Positions 25,201 through 34,140 of a stretch of DNA of 64,000 nucleotides are shown here, piece after piece. This DNA comes from Alviniconcha marisindica (lineage: Eukaryota; Mollusca; Gastropoda; Provannidae): assembly GCA_018857735.1 (NCBI GenBank), contig JABMCL010000188.1:2360001-2424000 (forward strand). Direction: 5' to 3'. Position 1 is the first letter of the stretch. Each line of letters opens with the position of its first letter. Below the pieces are notes generated by a model. It saw nothing but the letters and a program-made list of their open reading frames with translations, was not told where the DNA came from and made no database searches. Position numbers and translations under genes: made by a program.

Positions 25201-28200
25201 TTACCATCTGCATCACAGCATGCCAGTCTGGGCTGTTTGACATTGAGACTAGTTACAGGCTGTTCCATTGTTTCCTGTTACCATCTGCATCACAGCATGC
25301 CAGTCTGGGCTGTTTCACATTGAGACTAGTTACACTTACAGGCTGTTCCATTGTTTCCTGTTAACATCTGCATCACAGTATGCCAGTCTGGGCTGTTTCA
25401 CATTGAGACTGGTTACAGGCTGTTCATTGTTTCCTGTTACCAATATGCATCACAGCATGCCAGTCTGGGCTGTTTCACATTGAGACTAGTTACAGGCTGT
25501 TCCATTGTTTCCTGTTACCATCTGCATCACATCATGCCAGTCTGGGCTGTTTGACATTGAGACTAGTTACAGGCTGTTCCATTGTTTCCTGTTATCAGCT
25601 GCATCACAGCATGCCAGTCTGGGCTGTTTCACATTGAGACTAGTTACACTTACAGGCTGTTCCATTGTTTCCTGTTACCATCTGCATCACAGCATGCCAG
25701 TCTGGGCTGTTTCACATTGAGACTAGTTACAGGCTGTTGCATTGTTTCCTGTTACCATCTGCATCACAGCATGCCAGTCTGGGCTGTTTCACATTGAGAC
25801 TAGTTACAGGCTGTTCCATTGTTTCCTGTTACCATCTGCATCACAGCATGCCAGTCTGGGCTGTTTGACATTGAGATTGTACACTTACAGGCTGTTCCGT
25901 TGTTTCCTGTTACCATCTGCATCACAGCATGCCAGTCTGGGCTGTTTGACATTGAGACTAGTTACAGGCTGTTCCATTGTTTCCTGTTACCATCTGCATC
26001 ACAGCATGCCAGTCTGGGCTGTTTGACATTGAGACTAGTTACAGGCTGTTCCATCGTCTCCTGTTACCATCTGCATCACAGCATACCAGTCTGGGCTGTT
26101 TCACATTGAGACTAGTTACAGGCTGTTCCATTATTTCCTGTTACCATCTAGGGGTGGGGACTGGGAGAGATGGAATTAAGGGTAGGTAGTAATATAATGA
26201 TTCATTTTCTTTATATATTGCAGCTTCTCATATGGCACATGTACTTGTATATTATACATTGTTAGTTGTTATAATTATATGTATTACATTTGTGAAACTT
26301 AGATAATGTTGGAGAATGTTGTAAAGCGCAGTGAGTTTGGGTACACCAGAGAATAGCGCTATACAAAAGTTATCTATTATTAATATTATTATTACCATCT
26401 GCATCACAGCATGCCAGTCTGGGCTGTTTCACATTGAGCCTGGTTAGACTTACACTAGTTATAGGCTGTTCCATTGTTTCCTGTTAAAATCTGCATCACA
26501 ACGCACCGTGTCCTTTTTAGCTTAAAGTACAGCATGACGGACATCACATCAGTCAATTAGTCTGTTCTGTGCTTGAAACAGATAATACTAAAAGACATCC
26601 CTCTCTTCCCTTTTTGCTTGAACTACAGTATGACGTCACACCAGACAGTGCTGTGTTTCAAACAGGTAAGACTAAGAGTAAGACATCCCTCTCGTCCTTT
26701 TTTGCTTGAACTACAGTATGACGTCACACCAGACAGTGCTGTGTGTCAAATAGGTAAGACATTCCATGGTCTGCTTTTACCTTCTGTATCATGCATGCCA
26801 GCCTTCACAGTATTGAAGACCAGCATTCAGAAGACATTCTTCTGTGTCCTTTTATCCTCAGTCCCGCCTCTGCTGTGTTTCAGATTGCTGGAAGGGCATG
26901 GAGGTAAAAAACACAGCTGCCACTACTGCCCCAAGCACTTCAAGTACCTGAAGGGTGTCTACAACCACTACAACAACAACTTCTGTCGGGTACGAGCACA
27001 GCGGATGTCCAGCGAGGGACTGAGTGCCCAGGACCAGTCCCACGAGGCTGAGCTTGAAGCCAGTCTCCAGCAACAGGCCTGGAACAAGATGGAAAATCGT
27101 GACCACACAGACGTCATTCAAGGCCGAGCTCATCTTCACGATGATGGGACCATCACTCACACCAAGCGCAAAGGCGGCTGGCCAAAAGGTCTGAAGCGTT
27201 CTAACAAACGTCGGCGGCACTGTTGGACTTACATCAAACGCCGCAAACTTGATGGCAGTGGCAGTGAAACAGCCAGCAGTCCTGGGAAAAAACACAATTC
27301 TTCCACTTGCATGAACTCTGCAGTGTCCTCATCAAGCAGTGCCACTTCAGCAGCTATGTCTGAACTAGAAGCACAGCTGAGAGAGCCAGTGGTCAGATCA
27401 GTCAGAGTAAAGAAGAAGCTAAATAAGGAGCCGATGGAAGTGCCTGAGCACACTGCAAAGCCTCAGGCCACGAAACATGCTGACCCTTGTGTAGCGCCAG
27501 AACAAAGCCCGACTGGTAAGACCAAAGGTAAAAAATTGAGCCAGGCATTGGATGACCTGTCACAAGCCCCTGTGATTGATCGCATGGATCCAGTTCCTCC
27601 AGCTAAGCCTAGAGACAGCAAGCAGATGTCCCCTGACTTGGAGCCCCCTGTCCTTTCTCCCATTTCCTCCCTCGCTTCACCCACCCGTCTGTCCGATGCT
27701 TCAGCCCAAGGCAAGAGAAAGCGGAAGGGGAAATCTGGGAATTCTGGAACCTTGCAGAGCAAGAAGAAGAAGGCTGGTGGAGCTGACACCGTGCCTCTGG
27801 CTGTGAAGGCCGACAGCCCAGCTGTCTTGGTGCCACAGATGAACCCAGCCAATGGCCAGGTTGTCTTGATGCCGCAGGGGAACCAAGCGGAGGGCATGAC
27901 GGCCCCCATCTTTGTGCTGGAGCAGGTGACAGACGCATCTGGAGCCAAGGTTAGTCAGTACAAGCTGGTCCAGCTCAAGATTCCCACAGTGACCTCCAGA
28001 CTGCCCCACCAGGTGTCTCTGCTTCAGCAGGTCGCAGGTGCAAAGGCTGGAGACCAAAACAGCTCTTCATCCCTAGCAAGCCCAGCATCACTGAGCATTC
28101 ACAATATGGAACCGAAACCGCTCCCTCCAAATTTTCTTTTTCCTCCCCCAGCAGAGTCTGCAGAACAGGAAGAAGGGAAGAGCGCGGTGAACACAGCTGC

Positions 28201-30208
28201 AGGGAATTCCCCAGATGGCAATGGTCAGGTGACTAGAAGCAGGAAGGGAAAACCACGGAAGAGGGGAACAGCGGGTAATACCCCTGCACCACCTACCATT
28301 AACACTTTGTTCAAGAACCGTAAGTCTCCAACTCGAGCCAATGCCAACACCCTCAAAAACATGGATGCCTATCGCTATGAGAAATCTACCATTTCCACCG
28401 CCTCCAGCAATGCCACTCTTCCAGCATCTGCCATCTCTAGCACAGCAACAGTGCTCACTACTTCATCAACATCTAAAGTTCCAGCCACCACTGCTCCACT
28501 TGTTTCAGCAAATGGGATGGCAGTGCTGCCCCCTGGTGCTGTGCTGGCCGTTCTTCCCAGCACCCCCATTATGCTTCAGGCATCACCCTCACCCAAGTCC
28601 TCAGCGACATCGTCCACACCCCAAGTCAGTACCAGTGCAACCTTGCAGATGGCAGCAGCAGAGGGAAAGCTCTTGCTGCTGGACCCACGGTCTCTGCCAG
28701 GCTTGCTGACCTCTGGCACTCTGCCTGGCCCTCTGGCCTCCGGCTCCATACCCGTGACCTCATTACCCACCCAGGGGGTCTCCAAGGCCAACACCAAATC
28801 CCCAGTGAAGACTGCATCTGCAGTGCCGGCAACTCAGACTAAGTCCACATCCCAGTCAGGTCCTTCAGAAACATTCGCTACATCATTGGAACAGGAGTCT
28901 GAGAAAGACTTCCCACTTCCTCCACCACCTGCTAGGTCTACAGTGGATGTCCCAAACTTTCTCTTTGACAAAATGGAGATGGCCTGTGATGAAACCCAGA
29001 CTTCAGGTGGGAGGAAATTGGAGGAAGCAGATGAGGAGGAGGAATGGGGAAACAAGCAGGTGTCGGGGAAGGTGACGGGTGAGACGGGTGGAGTGAAACC
29101 AAAAACCATCAGAAGCAAGAAGAAGCCAAAGCGAGGTCCACCCCCTTCCTCGAAGATGTGCAGCAGCAGCAAGATCAAAAGCATGATGATGATGACGTCC
29201 CCTGGTGTGCACACCATGGTGTCACTGAACATTTCATCTACATCCATTCCTCTGTCTGCTGGAGAGGCTGCTGTGACCACAGGGTCCGCAGCTGCAGTGG
29301 CACCAGGGGACGCCACAAGTAAAGACAACACTGCTGTTGGAAAGGTCTCCACAACCACCGTGGAACCAGGGGATCCCAAAGCTAAGGACATCAGTCCTCT
29401 TGGAAAAAAGGTCGCCACAACGATTGTGGCACCCAGGGATACCACAAGTAAAGATGTCACTTCACTTGGAAAAAAGGTCTCCACAACCATCTTGGCACCA
29501 GTGGATGCCGCAAGTAAAGACAACACTGTTCATGGAAAAAAGGTCTGCACAACCATCTTGGCAACAGGGGATGCCACAAGTAAAAACACCACTGCTTATG
29601 GGGAAAAAATGTCCACAACCATTGTGGCACCGGAGGATGCCACAAGCAAAAACAACACTGCTCATGGAAAAAATGTCTCTGCAACCTTTGTGGCACCAGG
29701 GGACGCCACAAGTAAAGACAACGCTGCTCATGGAAAAAAGGTCTCCACAACCATTGTGGCACCAGGGGACGCCACAAGTAAAGACAACGCTGCTCATGGA
29801 AAAAAGGTCTCCACAACCATTGTGGCACCAGGGGACGCCACAAGTAAAGACAACGCTGCTCATGGAAAAAAGGTCTCCACAACCATTGTGGCACCAGGGG
29901 ACTCCACAAGTAAAGACACTGCTTCTTTTGAAAAAAATATGTCTGCAACCATTGTGGCACCAGGAGACACCACTGCTGTTGAAAAAATGGATGGAACAAT
30001 TAGGGTATCACCTGCCCGTGCAGTAAAAAGCAAGAGAGACAACTGCCCAAGCAAGGGAGAAAATGCTCAAGGCAAGACGAGCATTGTGTTGAAGGTTCCT
30101 GTTGTTGAGAAAAGGAGAGAGCGCCATGCAGCCTCGCCTCGCTGTGATGCTGGGAGTGATGATGATCTACCACTTAGTGCAGTGGCAGCCAAAATCAAGG
30201 ACAAATAG
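9212..30208 (+). CDS. PRDM-family PR/SET zinc-finger protein (PRDM2/RIZ-like), complete, 9 coding exons
   Basis: Likely nuclear chromatin regulator or transcription factor. Joining 9212-9296, 10457-10578, 12404-12562, 13270-13375, 13879-15180, 15708-15962, 17016-20485, 22422-23182 and 26884-30208 gives 9585 nt, 3194 residues plus stop, with consistent phase at all eight junctions. An N-terminal PR/SET domain (about residues 17-140) shows KFGPFVGE, NWMRYVN, EEQN and IYY. Ten zinc fingers follow at about 380, 533, 565, 597, 623, 725, 1800, 1870, 2050 and 2097; the last three are C2HC-like. The linkers are long, Ser/acid-rich and probably disordered. AT-hook-like RGRKPRPG lies at 714-721, RRASV at 928, 948 and 967, and a 22-residue repeat at about 2895-3120. 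The PR domain at the N-terminus with scattered fingers and large size resembles PRDM2, but the length is well above human RIZ1 (about 1718 residues, from memory). PRDM family membership is very likely; orthology to PRDM2 is inference. Confidence 0.9.
9932..10456 (+). repeat. tandem array of about 6 decoy copies of the acceptor of PRDM exon 2
   Basis: A unit of roughly 55-60 bp contains an acceptor-like 'ttgcag' followed by relatives of the real exon start (gtgtattctgtaagcagt). Copies sit near 9932, 9990, 10235, 10280, 10335 and 10392, and the last unit runs into the genuine exon at 10457. Some decoys keep AG and some have lost it (tttgcatg near 10391). Using a decoy would soon meet stops in the PR-domain frame. 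Confidence 0.75.
10097..10130. repeat. poly-C run of about 30
   Basis: A near-pure C run interrupts the acceptor-derived array. The opposite strand is poly-G and could form G-quadruplex structure. Confidence 0.95.
10457..10578 (+). CDS. PRDM-like gene, exon 2 (first part of PR domain)
   Basis: Encodes (G)VFCKQSISRDTKFGPFVGE... to FRFAWH. Starts after ttgcag at 10456 in phase 1 and ends at phase 0 before gtaagt at 10579. KFGPFVG is the signature loop of PR domains and is identical to the RIZ1 text as I recall it. A long TG tract begins about 26 bases downstream of the donor. Confidence 0.93.
10606..11337. repeat. 730-bp imperfect (TG)n tract
   Basis: TG runs broken by GG, GA and TT steps, forming a long alternating tract near the 5' end of the PRDM intron between coding exons 2 and 3. 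The very long His/Thr open frames on the minus strand here are artefacts of this composition. Confidence 0.97.
11692..11815. repeat. 25-bp minisatellite, about 5 copies
   Basis: Unit 'gaaaagtaatgccctttttgatc' with small changes in each copy. Confidence 0.9.
11906..12379 (-). mobile_element. full-length tRNA-derived SINE (antisense in the PRDM intron)
   Basis: Read on the minus strand it starts GGGGCAGGGATAGCTCAATG with a 7-bp acceptor-like stem (GCAGGGA/TCCCTGC), box A and box B (GGGTTCGAATCC). A body of about 400 bp follows, ending in AT-rich 'gcgctatataagc' and tgat-type repeats. The anticodon arm is degenerate, so this is not a working tRNA gene. Parts of the same family recur at 47121-47370, 51962-52164 and 57466-57685. 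The head ends only 24 bp before the acceptor of exon 3. Confidence 0.85.
12404..12562 (+). CDS. PRDM-like gene, exon 3 (core of PR domain)
   Basis: 53 codons, phase 0 at both ends. Encodes VINNETGK..., KGNWMRYVN, EEQN and GSEIYYKALK. These match the PR-domain core (NWMRYVN...EQN...YY). Acceptor gtggcag, donor gtcagt. Confidence 0.95.
12699..12755. repeat. 21-bp repeat, 3 copies
   Basis: 'gttagtgttattgatgtact' in three adjacent copies. Confidence 0.9.
12997..13187. mobile_element. 191-bp palindromic MITE-like element
   Basis: The ends are inverted repeats of about 49 bp: AGTATCATTGGCGGGAGCTG at the left, and the right end reads AGTATCATTGGCAGGAGCTG on the opposite strand, with few mismatches. 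The interior is a cluster of related palindromes around TTTGTCRYGACAAA. No coding capacity. A clear target-site duplication is not visible. Confidence 0.75.
13270..13375 (+). CDS. PRDM-like gene, exon 4 (end of PR domain and basic linker)
   Basis: Encodes DIQPGDELLTWFDPPDMKK, the closing PxGxELLxWF motif of PR domains, then basic TRRRKRGSR. Acceptor tactgcag; donor gtaagt in phase 1. Confidence 0.95.
13404..13600. repeat. 46-bp minisatellite, about 4 copies
   Basis: The unit carries 'gagcaagctgcagacagcag' and 'aagaagaaatgaaacag'. Two copies are identical and outer copies decay. It lies just inside the intron after exon 4 but does not contain exon sequence. Confidence 0.9.
13879..15180 (+). 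CDS. PRDM-like gene, exon 5 (zinc fingers 1-3)
   Basis: 433 codons open from acceptor ctgccag to donor gtgagt (phase 1 both sides). Residues about 158-591. After a basic and acidic linker come three C2H2 fingers: YACDIC...KRHYLREH (380), FRCYLC...KYHVTHDSH (533) and FACDRCGQRF...QRHIESH (565). The linker between the first and second is rich in Asp/Glu. The open frame runs on past the donor to 15314, so intron retention would add an unrelated tail. Confidence 0.95.
15425..15640 (+). mobile_element. tRNA-like SINE (second family)
   Basis: Starts with a box A-like tggcctagtggtaagac, has an internal stretch unlike the 11906 family, and ends 'cttggcattaaacaagtctaatgaatgaa'. Sits in the intron between exons 5 and 6. 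Box B is poorly preserved, so the assignment is tentative. Confidence 0.4.
15708..15962 (+). CDS. PRDM-like gene, exon 6 (zinc fingers 4-5)
   Basis: Residues about 592-676. ACHVCGKKF...RKHLRFH (597-618) and FPCKYGCDVVY...KHLRALH (623-647) are adjacent, joined by SGRN. Then basic KKRRGRQSK, a possible nuclear localisation or DNA-contact stretch. Acceptor tatccag, donor gtcagt, phase 1 both sides. Confidence 0.93.
16230..16770. repeat. diverged tandem repeat of about 130 bp
   Basis: About four degenerate units share 'aaggtcacagt', 'ggttcaaaa', 'gtttgtccagacaatatctt' and 'aaccaaact'. It follows a SINE-tail-like segment at 16135-16225 (gtaagcgctctgggctcttacaag). I recall similar degenerate repeats as common in mollusc genomes, but that cannot be checked here. 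Confidence 0.5.
16842..16896. repeat. 26-bp direct duplication
   Basis: 'gacttgcaggatgtaggcac' occurs twice in tandem. Confidence 0.9.
17016..20485 (+). CDS. PRDM-like gene, exon 7 (large exon; AT-hook-like motif, fingers 6-7)
   Basis: 3470 nt, residues about 677-1833. Contains RGRKPRPG (714-721), finger VHCTICKKKF...CRHRRSVH (725-748), a Pro-rich stretch, three RRASV motifs (928, 948, 967), and over 800 residues of Ser/Glu/Asp-rich, probably disordered sequence. It ends with finger YSVCSMCRRYY...HQWKKH (1800-1824) and PSIQCSHIE. Acceptor gtcaccag in phase 1; donor gtaagc at 20486 in phase 0. The last 26 coding bases and the donor are the seed of the following tandem array. Reading through the donor adds about 13 codons before TAG. 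Confidence 0.93.
20460..21850 (+). repeat. tandem array of about 25 copies of the exon 7 end and its splice donor
   Basis: A unit of about 41 bp reads 'cttccattcagtgttctc', then 'atatagag|gtaagcag', then 'atccacc'. The first unit is the genuine exon end (ttccattcagtgttcgcatatagag) with its donor at 20486. Later units near 20526, 20571, 20652, 20751, 20920, 20965, 21014, 21053 and on to 21835 keep a GT donor in most copies. Two TA microsatellites (about 20690-20705 and 20783-20870) have grown inside units. Copies decay toward 21600-21850. Confidence 0.9.
22165..22222. repeat. (GA)n/(TG)n microsatellite
   Basis: A short GA run joins a TG run of about 50 bp. Confidence 0.95.
22422..23182 (+). 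CDS. PRDM-like gene, exon 8 (zinc fingers 8-9, C2HC type)
   Basis: Residues 1834 to about 2087. YTCTRCKLTVRQ...RTHILNC (1870-1892) and HQCQGCGLKFKT...ERHTKNC (2050-2072) both end His-x3-Cys rather than His-x3-His. Between them is a basic, Ser-rich linker. Acceptor tacccttag, phase 0; donor gtgagt at 23183, phase 2. Confidence 0.93.
23430..26150. repeat. 2.7-kb minisatellite of 77-bp and 83-bp units, about 34 copies
   Basis: The unit runs 'tgtttcctgttaccatctgc', 'atcacagcatgccagtctgg', 'gctgtttcacattgagacta', 'gttacaggctgttccat'. Two length classes differ by a 6-bp 'acactt' after 'gttac'. A second variable site is 'tttcacattg' versus 'tttgacattg'. An isolated copy persists at 26391-26510, and a diverged relative ('taccttctgtatcatgcatgccag') sits just upstream of exon 9 near 26779. 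The chained small reading frames across the array are artefacts. Confidence 0.95.
26280..26392. mobile_element. SINE 3' tail fragment
   Basis: 'gttgtaaagcgcagtgagtttggg' followed by 'gcgctatacaaaagttatcta' and (TTA)n resembles the 3' end shared by several SINEs ('gcgctatataa'). It is inserted within the end of the 77/83-bp array. Confidence 0.5.
26518..26760 (+). repeat. 88-bp repeat, about 3 copies, two carrying TGACGTCA
   Basis: The unit contains 'tttttgcttgaactacagta', TGACGTCA and 'caccagacagtgctgtg'. The palindrome is at 26631-26638 and 26719-26726; the first unit has a decayed 'catgacggacatcac'. TGACGTCA is the consensus CREB/ATF site. Units end in 'ctgtgtttcaaacaggtaag', which partly resembles the real acceptor (ctgctgtgtttcag) of exon 9. 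Confidence 0.75.
26884..30208 (+). CDS. PRDM-like gene, terminal exon 9 (finger 10, disordered tail, 22-residue repeats)
   Basis: Residues about 2087-3194, stop TAG at 30206-30208. Starts after ctgtgtttcag in phase 2, reading KLLEGHGGKKHSCHYCPKHF...YNHYNNNFC, a C2HC-like finger (2097-2121). Then a strongly basic segment (GGWPKGLKRSNKRRRHCW), Ser/Thr/Ala/Pro-rich low complexity, acidic DEEEEW, basic KSKKKPKRG-like clusters, and the 22-residue repeat. The tail ends basic then acidic (KRRERHAAS...GSDDDLPLS). Confidence 0.92.
29306..29990 (+). repeat. coding 66-bp minisatellite (22-residue repeat, about 10.5 copies)
   Basis: The unit encodes GDATSKDNAAHGKKVSTTIV plus AP. Units 7-9 (about 29698-29895) are virtually identical at DNA level, while outer units differ at many positions. 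The copy number of the central units is therefore probably recent and variable. In-frame length (66 = 3 x 22) preserves the reading frame. Confidence 0.95.
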
Positions 30209-30220
30209 TTAACTTGGCCA

Positions 30221-30310
30221 TCATCTCAATTCAATTCAAAAAACTTTAATCATCCCACAAGGGGCAATTTTGTTGTGGTCATGGCGGGCTCGTAAAAAAA
30301 AAAAAAAAAC
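30221..30310. mobile_element. dispersed repeat with poly-A ('ttcaaaaaactttaat...caaggggcaatttt')
   Basis: Contains 'aattcaaaaaactttaatca' and 'cacaaggggcaattttgttg' followed by (A)17. Fragments of the same text occur at 58741-58765 (gaactcaaaaactttatttg). Probably the 3' end of a retroelement. It lies in the presumed 3'UTR. Confidence 0.45.
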
Positions 30311-30514
30311 CCATAAAGTAAGAGAACAATACAACAAACACAACACCACCAACAAAAGAGTCTTACTTTAACCATAGTATAGTTATAAATACAGAACAAT
30401 TATGACTTCATCATAAAATAGTAATGAAGTTAAGATCACATACTTGTAAAACAGTTAATTAAAATATCACACACAGCAATCCTATCACTGAAAAAATAAA
30501 GGAGCACCAAAAAA

Positions 30515-30575
30515 CAAGTAAGTAACTTGGTGTTTTACAGTTACACCAGTCAGCCTATATGGTTATGTCGGAGCA
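30515..30575. repeat. dispersed repeat with (GTAA)n end, copy 2
   Basis: Reverse orientation relative of 1779-1845: 'aagtaagtaacttggtgttt' followed by 'ggttatgtcggagc'. Confidence 0.45.
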
Positions 30576-32099
30576 AAATAAAAAAAAACAAATGATAAGA
30601 CAAGAAGAGAGAACCTTTAAGAGAGTGACTGGAAGTATTTGATTTCAACATCGGAGACAGTAGCATTCACAAACTTGCATATGTATATATATGTATAGCC
30701 AAATCAATGAAATCCACTGTGGTATTTAGCTGAAACTAAATATTAGCATAACTGAGTGTTGCAAAGACTGTGTTCCAAGTGTGTGTACTTAGTAAGAGGG
30801 TCTGCACACTGTATGTCTGGTGTGTTAGTAGATGGACTGTTTTGATGTAACGTGAACAATATTGTTTTGTGAATGTAAAAAAAAAGTAGACCTCTTTTTG
30901 TGTATCTTCAACTAATTCAAAAGATGTGGTTGATCATCAGCAATCTTTGAGTGTAAAAACGTCCAAGTGGTTAATTTCATTCCAGTGGATTTTGCTTCCC
31001 GCATGTGGAATTTCTGTGTAACCCTAAAATAAGTTTGATGTTGTATACCTCTAGCTTAGGGTTAGTGGTATGTTTTTGACTCATGTATGGACTTTTTCTT
31101 AAAACTGTCACAGGCAAACATTTTAACTGTCTGTGCATGTACTAAGCTAATCAGAAACAGTGTTAAAAAACTTGTGTATCTGAGGTCAAGTTGTGACACT
31201 ACAGGATATCACTGAGACAACTAAGGAGGCAGAGGGTTCTTTGACAAAAAACAGACCCCAGAAAATGTATGGAGGCTGTCTGTCACAGAGACATACAAAA
31301 ATTGATGGGAAATAAATGAATTAAACAATCTTGTTACCAGTTGTTGGCTGCAAAAGCATTTGCACCTGTGAACTTTTTCTGCAGCCTATGGTATTTGATG
31401 AACTGCAGTTTGCTTCAGAGCAGGGAGGCTGGGGATGTCCAATGTGCACCCTCTGTCTGCAGTCTCAGGGCCGTCATTTGATTCCCATTCCTATCTCCTC
31501 ATGTTCTTCTGCCTACTCCTCTTGCTCTTTCTGTCTAGTCATTTTTCTGCTAATGGTCCATTCTCCTGATGTTCCCCCCTCCCCCCCCCACCCCCCCAAA
31601 AATATATTTTCGTTAAGATTTAGGCTCTTGTTAAGCAGCTGGGAGATGATAGTTGCTAGGTGGTATGTGCAGCTTGCTGCCATATGGCACTGGTATTTGC
31701 CATTGTGCATTTATATATATATATTTAACTTTCTTTTTCTTTTTTAAATTGTTTTTGTCTCTTTAAAAATATTGTTCTTTAATCTGGTATCGATAAATTA
31801 GATGGAATGGTCAACAATACCAGTATGTCCTAGGACATGTGCTCTTTTAACAAGGGTAATATTGATTAGACTAACTCTTCAAAAAAGTATGCTCGATGTT
31901 TGTATAAATATATATATATATATGTGTGTGCTTTGTTTGGTTTGGGGTTGGTTTTGTGGACAGACTTGAGAAAGGGTTTATGCATGTATACATGAGAAAA
32001 GTTTGAGGTGACCCTGTGCGGTTGACAGACATTAAAATCCAATTACTAACTGAGAGAGCAGATCTTGGCAAGCATGCCAGGGCTGAAGCTATGGAACTA

Positions 32100-32275
32100 A
32101 CTCTTTTCTGACCCACCCCAGCATTTCATGAACTGCAGGTTGCTTCAGAACAGATCTAGGCCAGATCTAGGCTTTGGAACTAACTCTTCTCTGACCCATA
32201 GCATTAGCAGTTTATGAACTGCAGGTTGTTTCCATACAGATCTAGGCCAGCATGAGAGGGGTTGCAACTAACTCT
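32100..32275. repeat. diverged direct repeats 'tgaactgcaggttg..cagatctaggcc'
   Basis: Two copies about 95 bp apart, with a third relative near 31398-31425 (gatgaactgcagtttgcttc). Confidence 0.7.
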
Positions 32276-33963
32276 TCAGTTCTCAGTATGATTTTTTTTT
32301 TTTAAATTTAAATCACAGGACTGATTGGATCTTATTTTCCTGCCTAGATTTTCAGTGTCATTCATTCTTCATTGGCCAGCAGGTCAGTGCCCATTTGCCT
32401 GTGGTCAGTGTCTTAGTCTTGGTGATTTCTCAGTTGTGTTGAATTTGTTGGGCTAACATTGTACACATGATGTCACAGGAAGATCTTTTCCAGTGAAAGG
32501 TAATTTGTACTTTCAGTGCCCTAAGCTTCATGGAATTTCGATCTTGATTAAGCTGATGAATACAGACAATTTGATCAGTCAAGGCTCAAATGTATTGCCA
32601 TTTCGATTGTTGACTATTGCAATGATATATCAGCTCAGTGGTTGAACTGATATCACTACTAAAGTTTGGAAGTAACCATTAGTTATACAGTTTGTTCATG
32701 CTTTTTTTGTTTAAAAAATAAATGTTTTTGAGTCTAGCATAGATTGACATGGATGTCACAATGAAGAGCACTGAATGTTTTATCCCTGGCCTTAGTTTGC
32801 ATATTGCTGCTGTAGTGTGAAATTAAGTGTTCCACATGGGTGAGCTTCCTGTGTGTAAGATACTTTTTTTCAATCACTAGTTCACCTGAAGTATGCTAAA
32901 ACCATAGAAATCAATAAAAAGAAAAGTTAAGTATTTCTCTTGTGGTGTCCATTGGTTCCCTCATTTGTTCCTTTCTTTTTGTGATTGATTTTCAGCTTTA
33001 TTATATATGTAGCGGTTATTGAAAAATAAGAATACTTTTACCGAAAAAGTAATAAAAAAGTAAGAGAGAAGAAAAACAAGTGTACCTCTTGTTCAAACCA
33101 TGTTTTATCAAGATACTCAGTTTTTGTTTGATGACAACTTGTTTTGGCCAGAGTAGCAGTACCTGAACAACCTTATGATGAAATGTCTATCAATGATACA
33201 GACCAGTTATGTTTTTCTGTTTTCCGTATGAGTCATCAGAGTGTTTGCTGTGCTTGTTATGACTACACAAGCTGTTGGTTGCATATTGTAACCAAATTAA
33301 GCATTTCTAGAAGGTACAAAGGTACCGAATAACTACTAAGGTTGATATTCTTTTGTTGCAAATTTTGACATCCTCGGGTACTGTGGTTTGGACTTGCATC
33401 TTTCTTTGTCTGTGTATGATGAAAAGCGCTGTTTGAATGCTTTCCTTGAGATTGTCGTGACCTTGTTTTTGTTAGATGCCTGTTACCTCTGGTTTTTTGT
33501 ACTGCTGGAGTTTGTACCAAAATAATCATCTGATTTCAGTCGGATTAATTATTTGTGTATGTGAAATGCTGAAATGTTTGTGAAATATGTTTTTTGCAAG
33601 GGGTTCACTTTGGCACCAACCAATAACTGTAGTTGATAGTTGCTTATTTATTTTAGTAGCAACAGGTACTGGCTTCACTTTGATAATGACCGATTAGAAT
33701 ATACACAGAATTGACAGCTTCTGGCTCACTGGTAGCACCAGTGGTTAGCCATTACTGGTTATGTCTGCCAGTGATGTGGCAAGAGAGTCTAAGATAACTC
33801 TGATGTGGGTGTCTGGGTTTTTACCGAGTTCTTGATGGGTTGCACACAGCCATGAACTTGCTCATTGAATATTTAATGCACATCAGCCTTTTTGTCATGC
33901 ATATTGATTGCAGTGATGTAGTAAATCATGCAGTCAGTCAGTCACTCACTTGCACGTGCACAA

Positions 33964-33967
<4 letters not shown>

Positions 33968-33999
<32 letters not shown>

Positions 34000-34140
34000 A
34001 CCACACACGCACACACACAACACACATGTCCAATATTGCTGTGAACAAATAAAACATTCACACACACACACACACACAACACACACACATCCAATATTGC
34101 TGTGAACAAATAAAACATTCACACACACATACACACATGC
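33968..34140. repeat. (CA)n with duplicated 62-bp interlude
   Basis: CA runs flank two copies of 'ccaatattgctgtgaacaaa'. This shows duplication of a microsatellite together with its flank. Confidence 0.9.

Larger units (their letters stand above)
30209..32918 (+). other. PRDM-like gene 3' untranslated region (tentative)
   Basis: No coding frame after the stop. AATAAA motifs occur at several places. The one at 32913-32918 is followed by T/GT-rich sequence (cttgtggtgtcc) and is a reasonable poly(A) signal. The actual 3' end cannot be fixed without transcripts. Confidence 0.3.

Noticed and set aside
23839..26189. Chain of overlapping 65-120-codon frames with MFPVTICITACQSGLFHIE
   Set aside because: Product of the 77/83-bp minisatellite, which happens to lack stops in some frames for one or two units. 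It lies between two phase-matched PRDM exons.
28834..29526. 230-codon minus-strand frame opposite PRDM exon 9
   Set aside because: Shadow of the coding exon and its 66-bp repeat. No splice or promoter support.
31331..31747. 138-codon + strand frame after the PRDM stop
   Set aside because: Runs through C-run and TA repeat; lies in presumed 3'UTR with no protein-like features.
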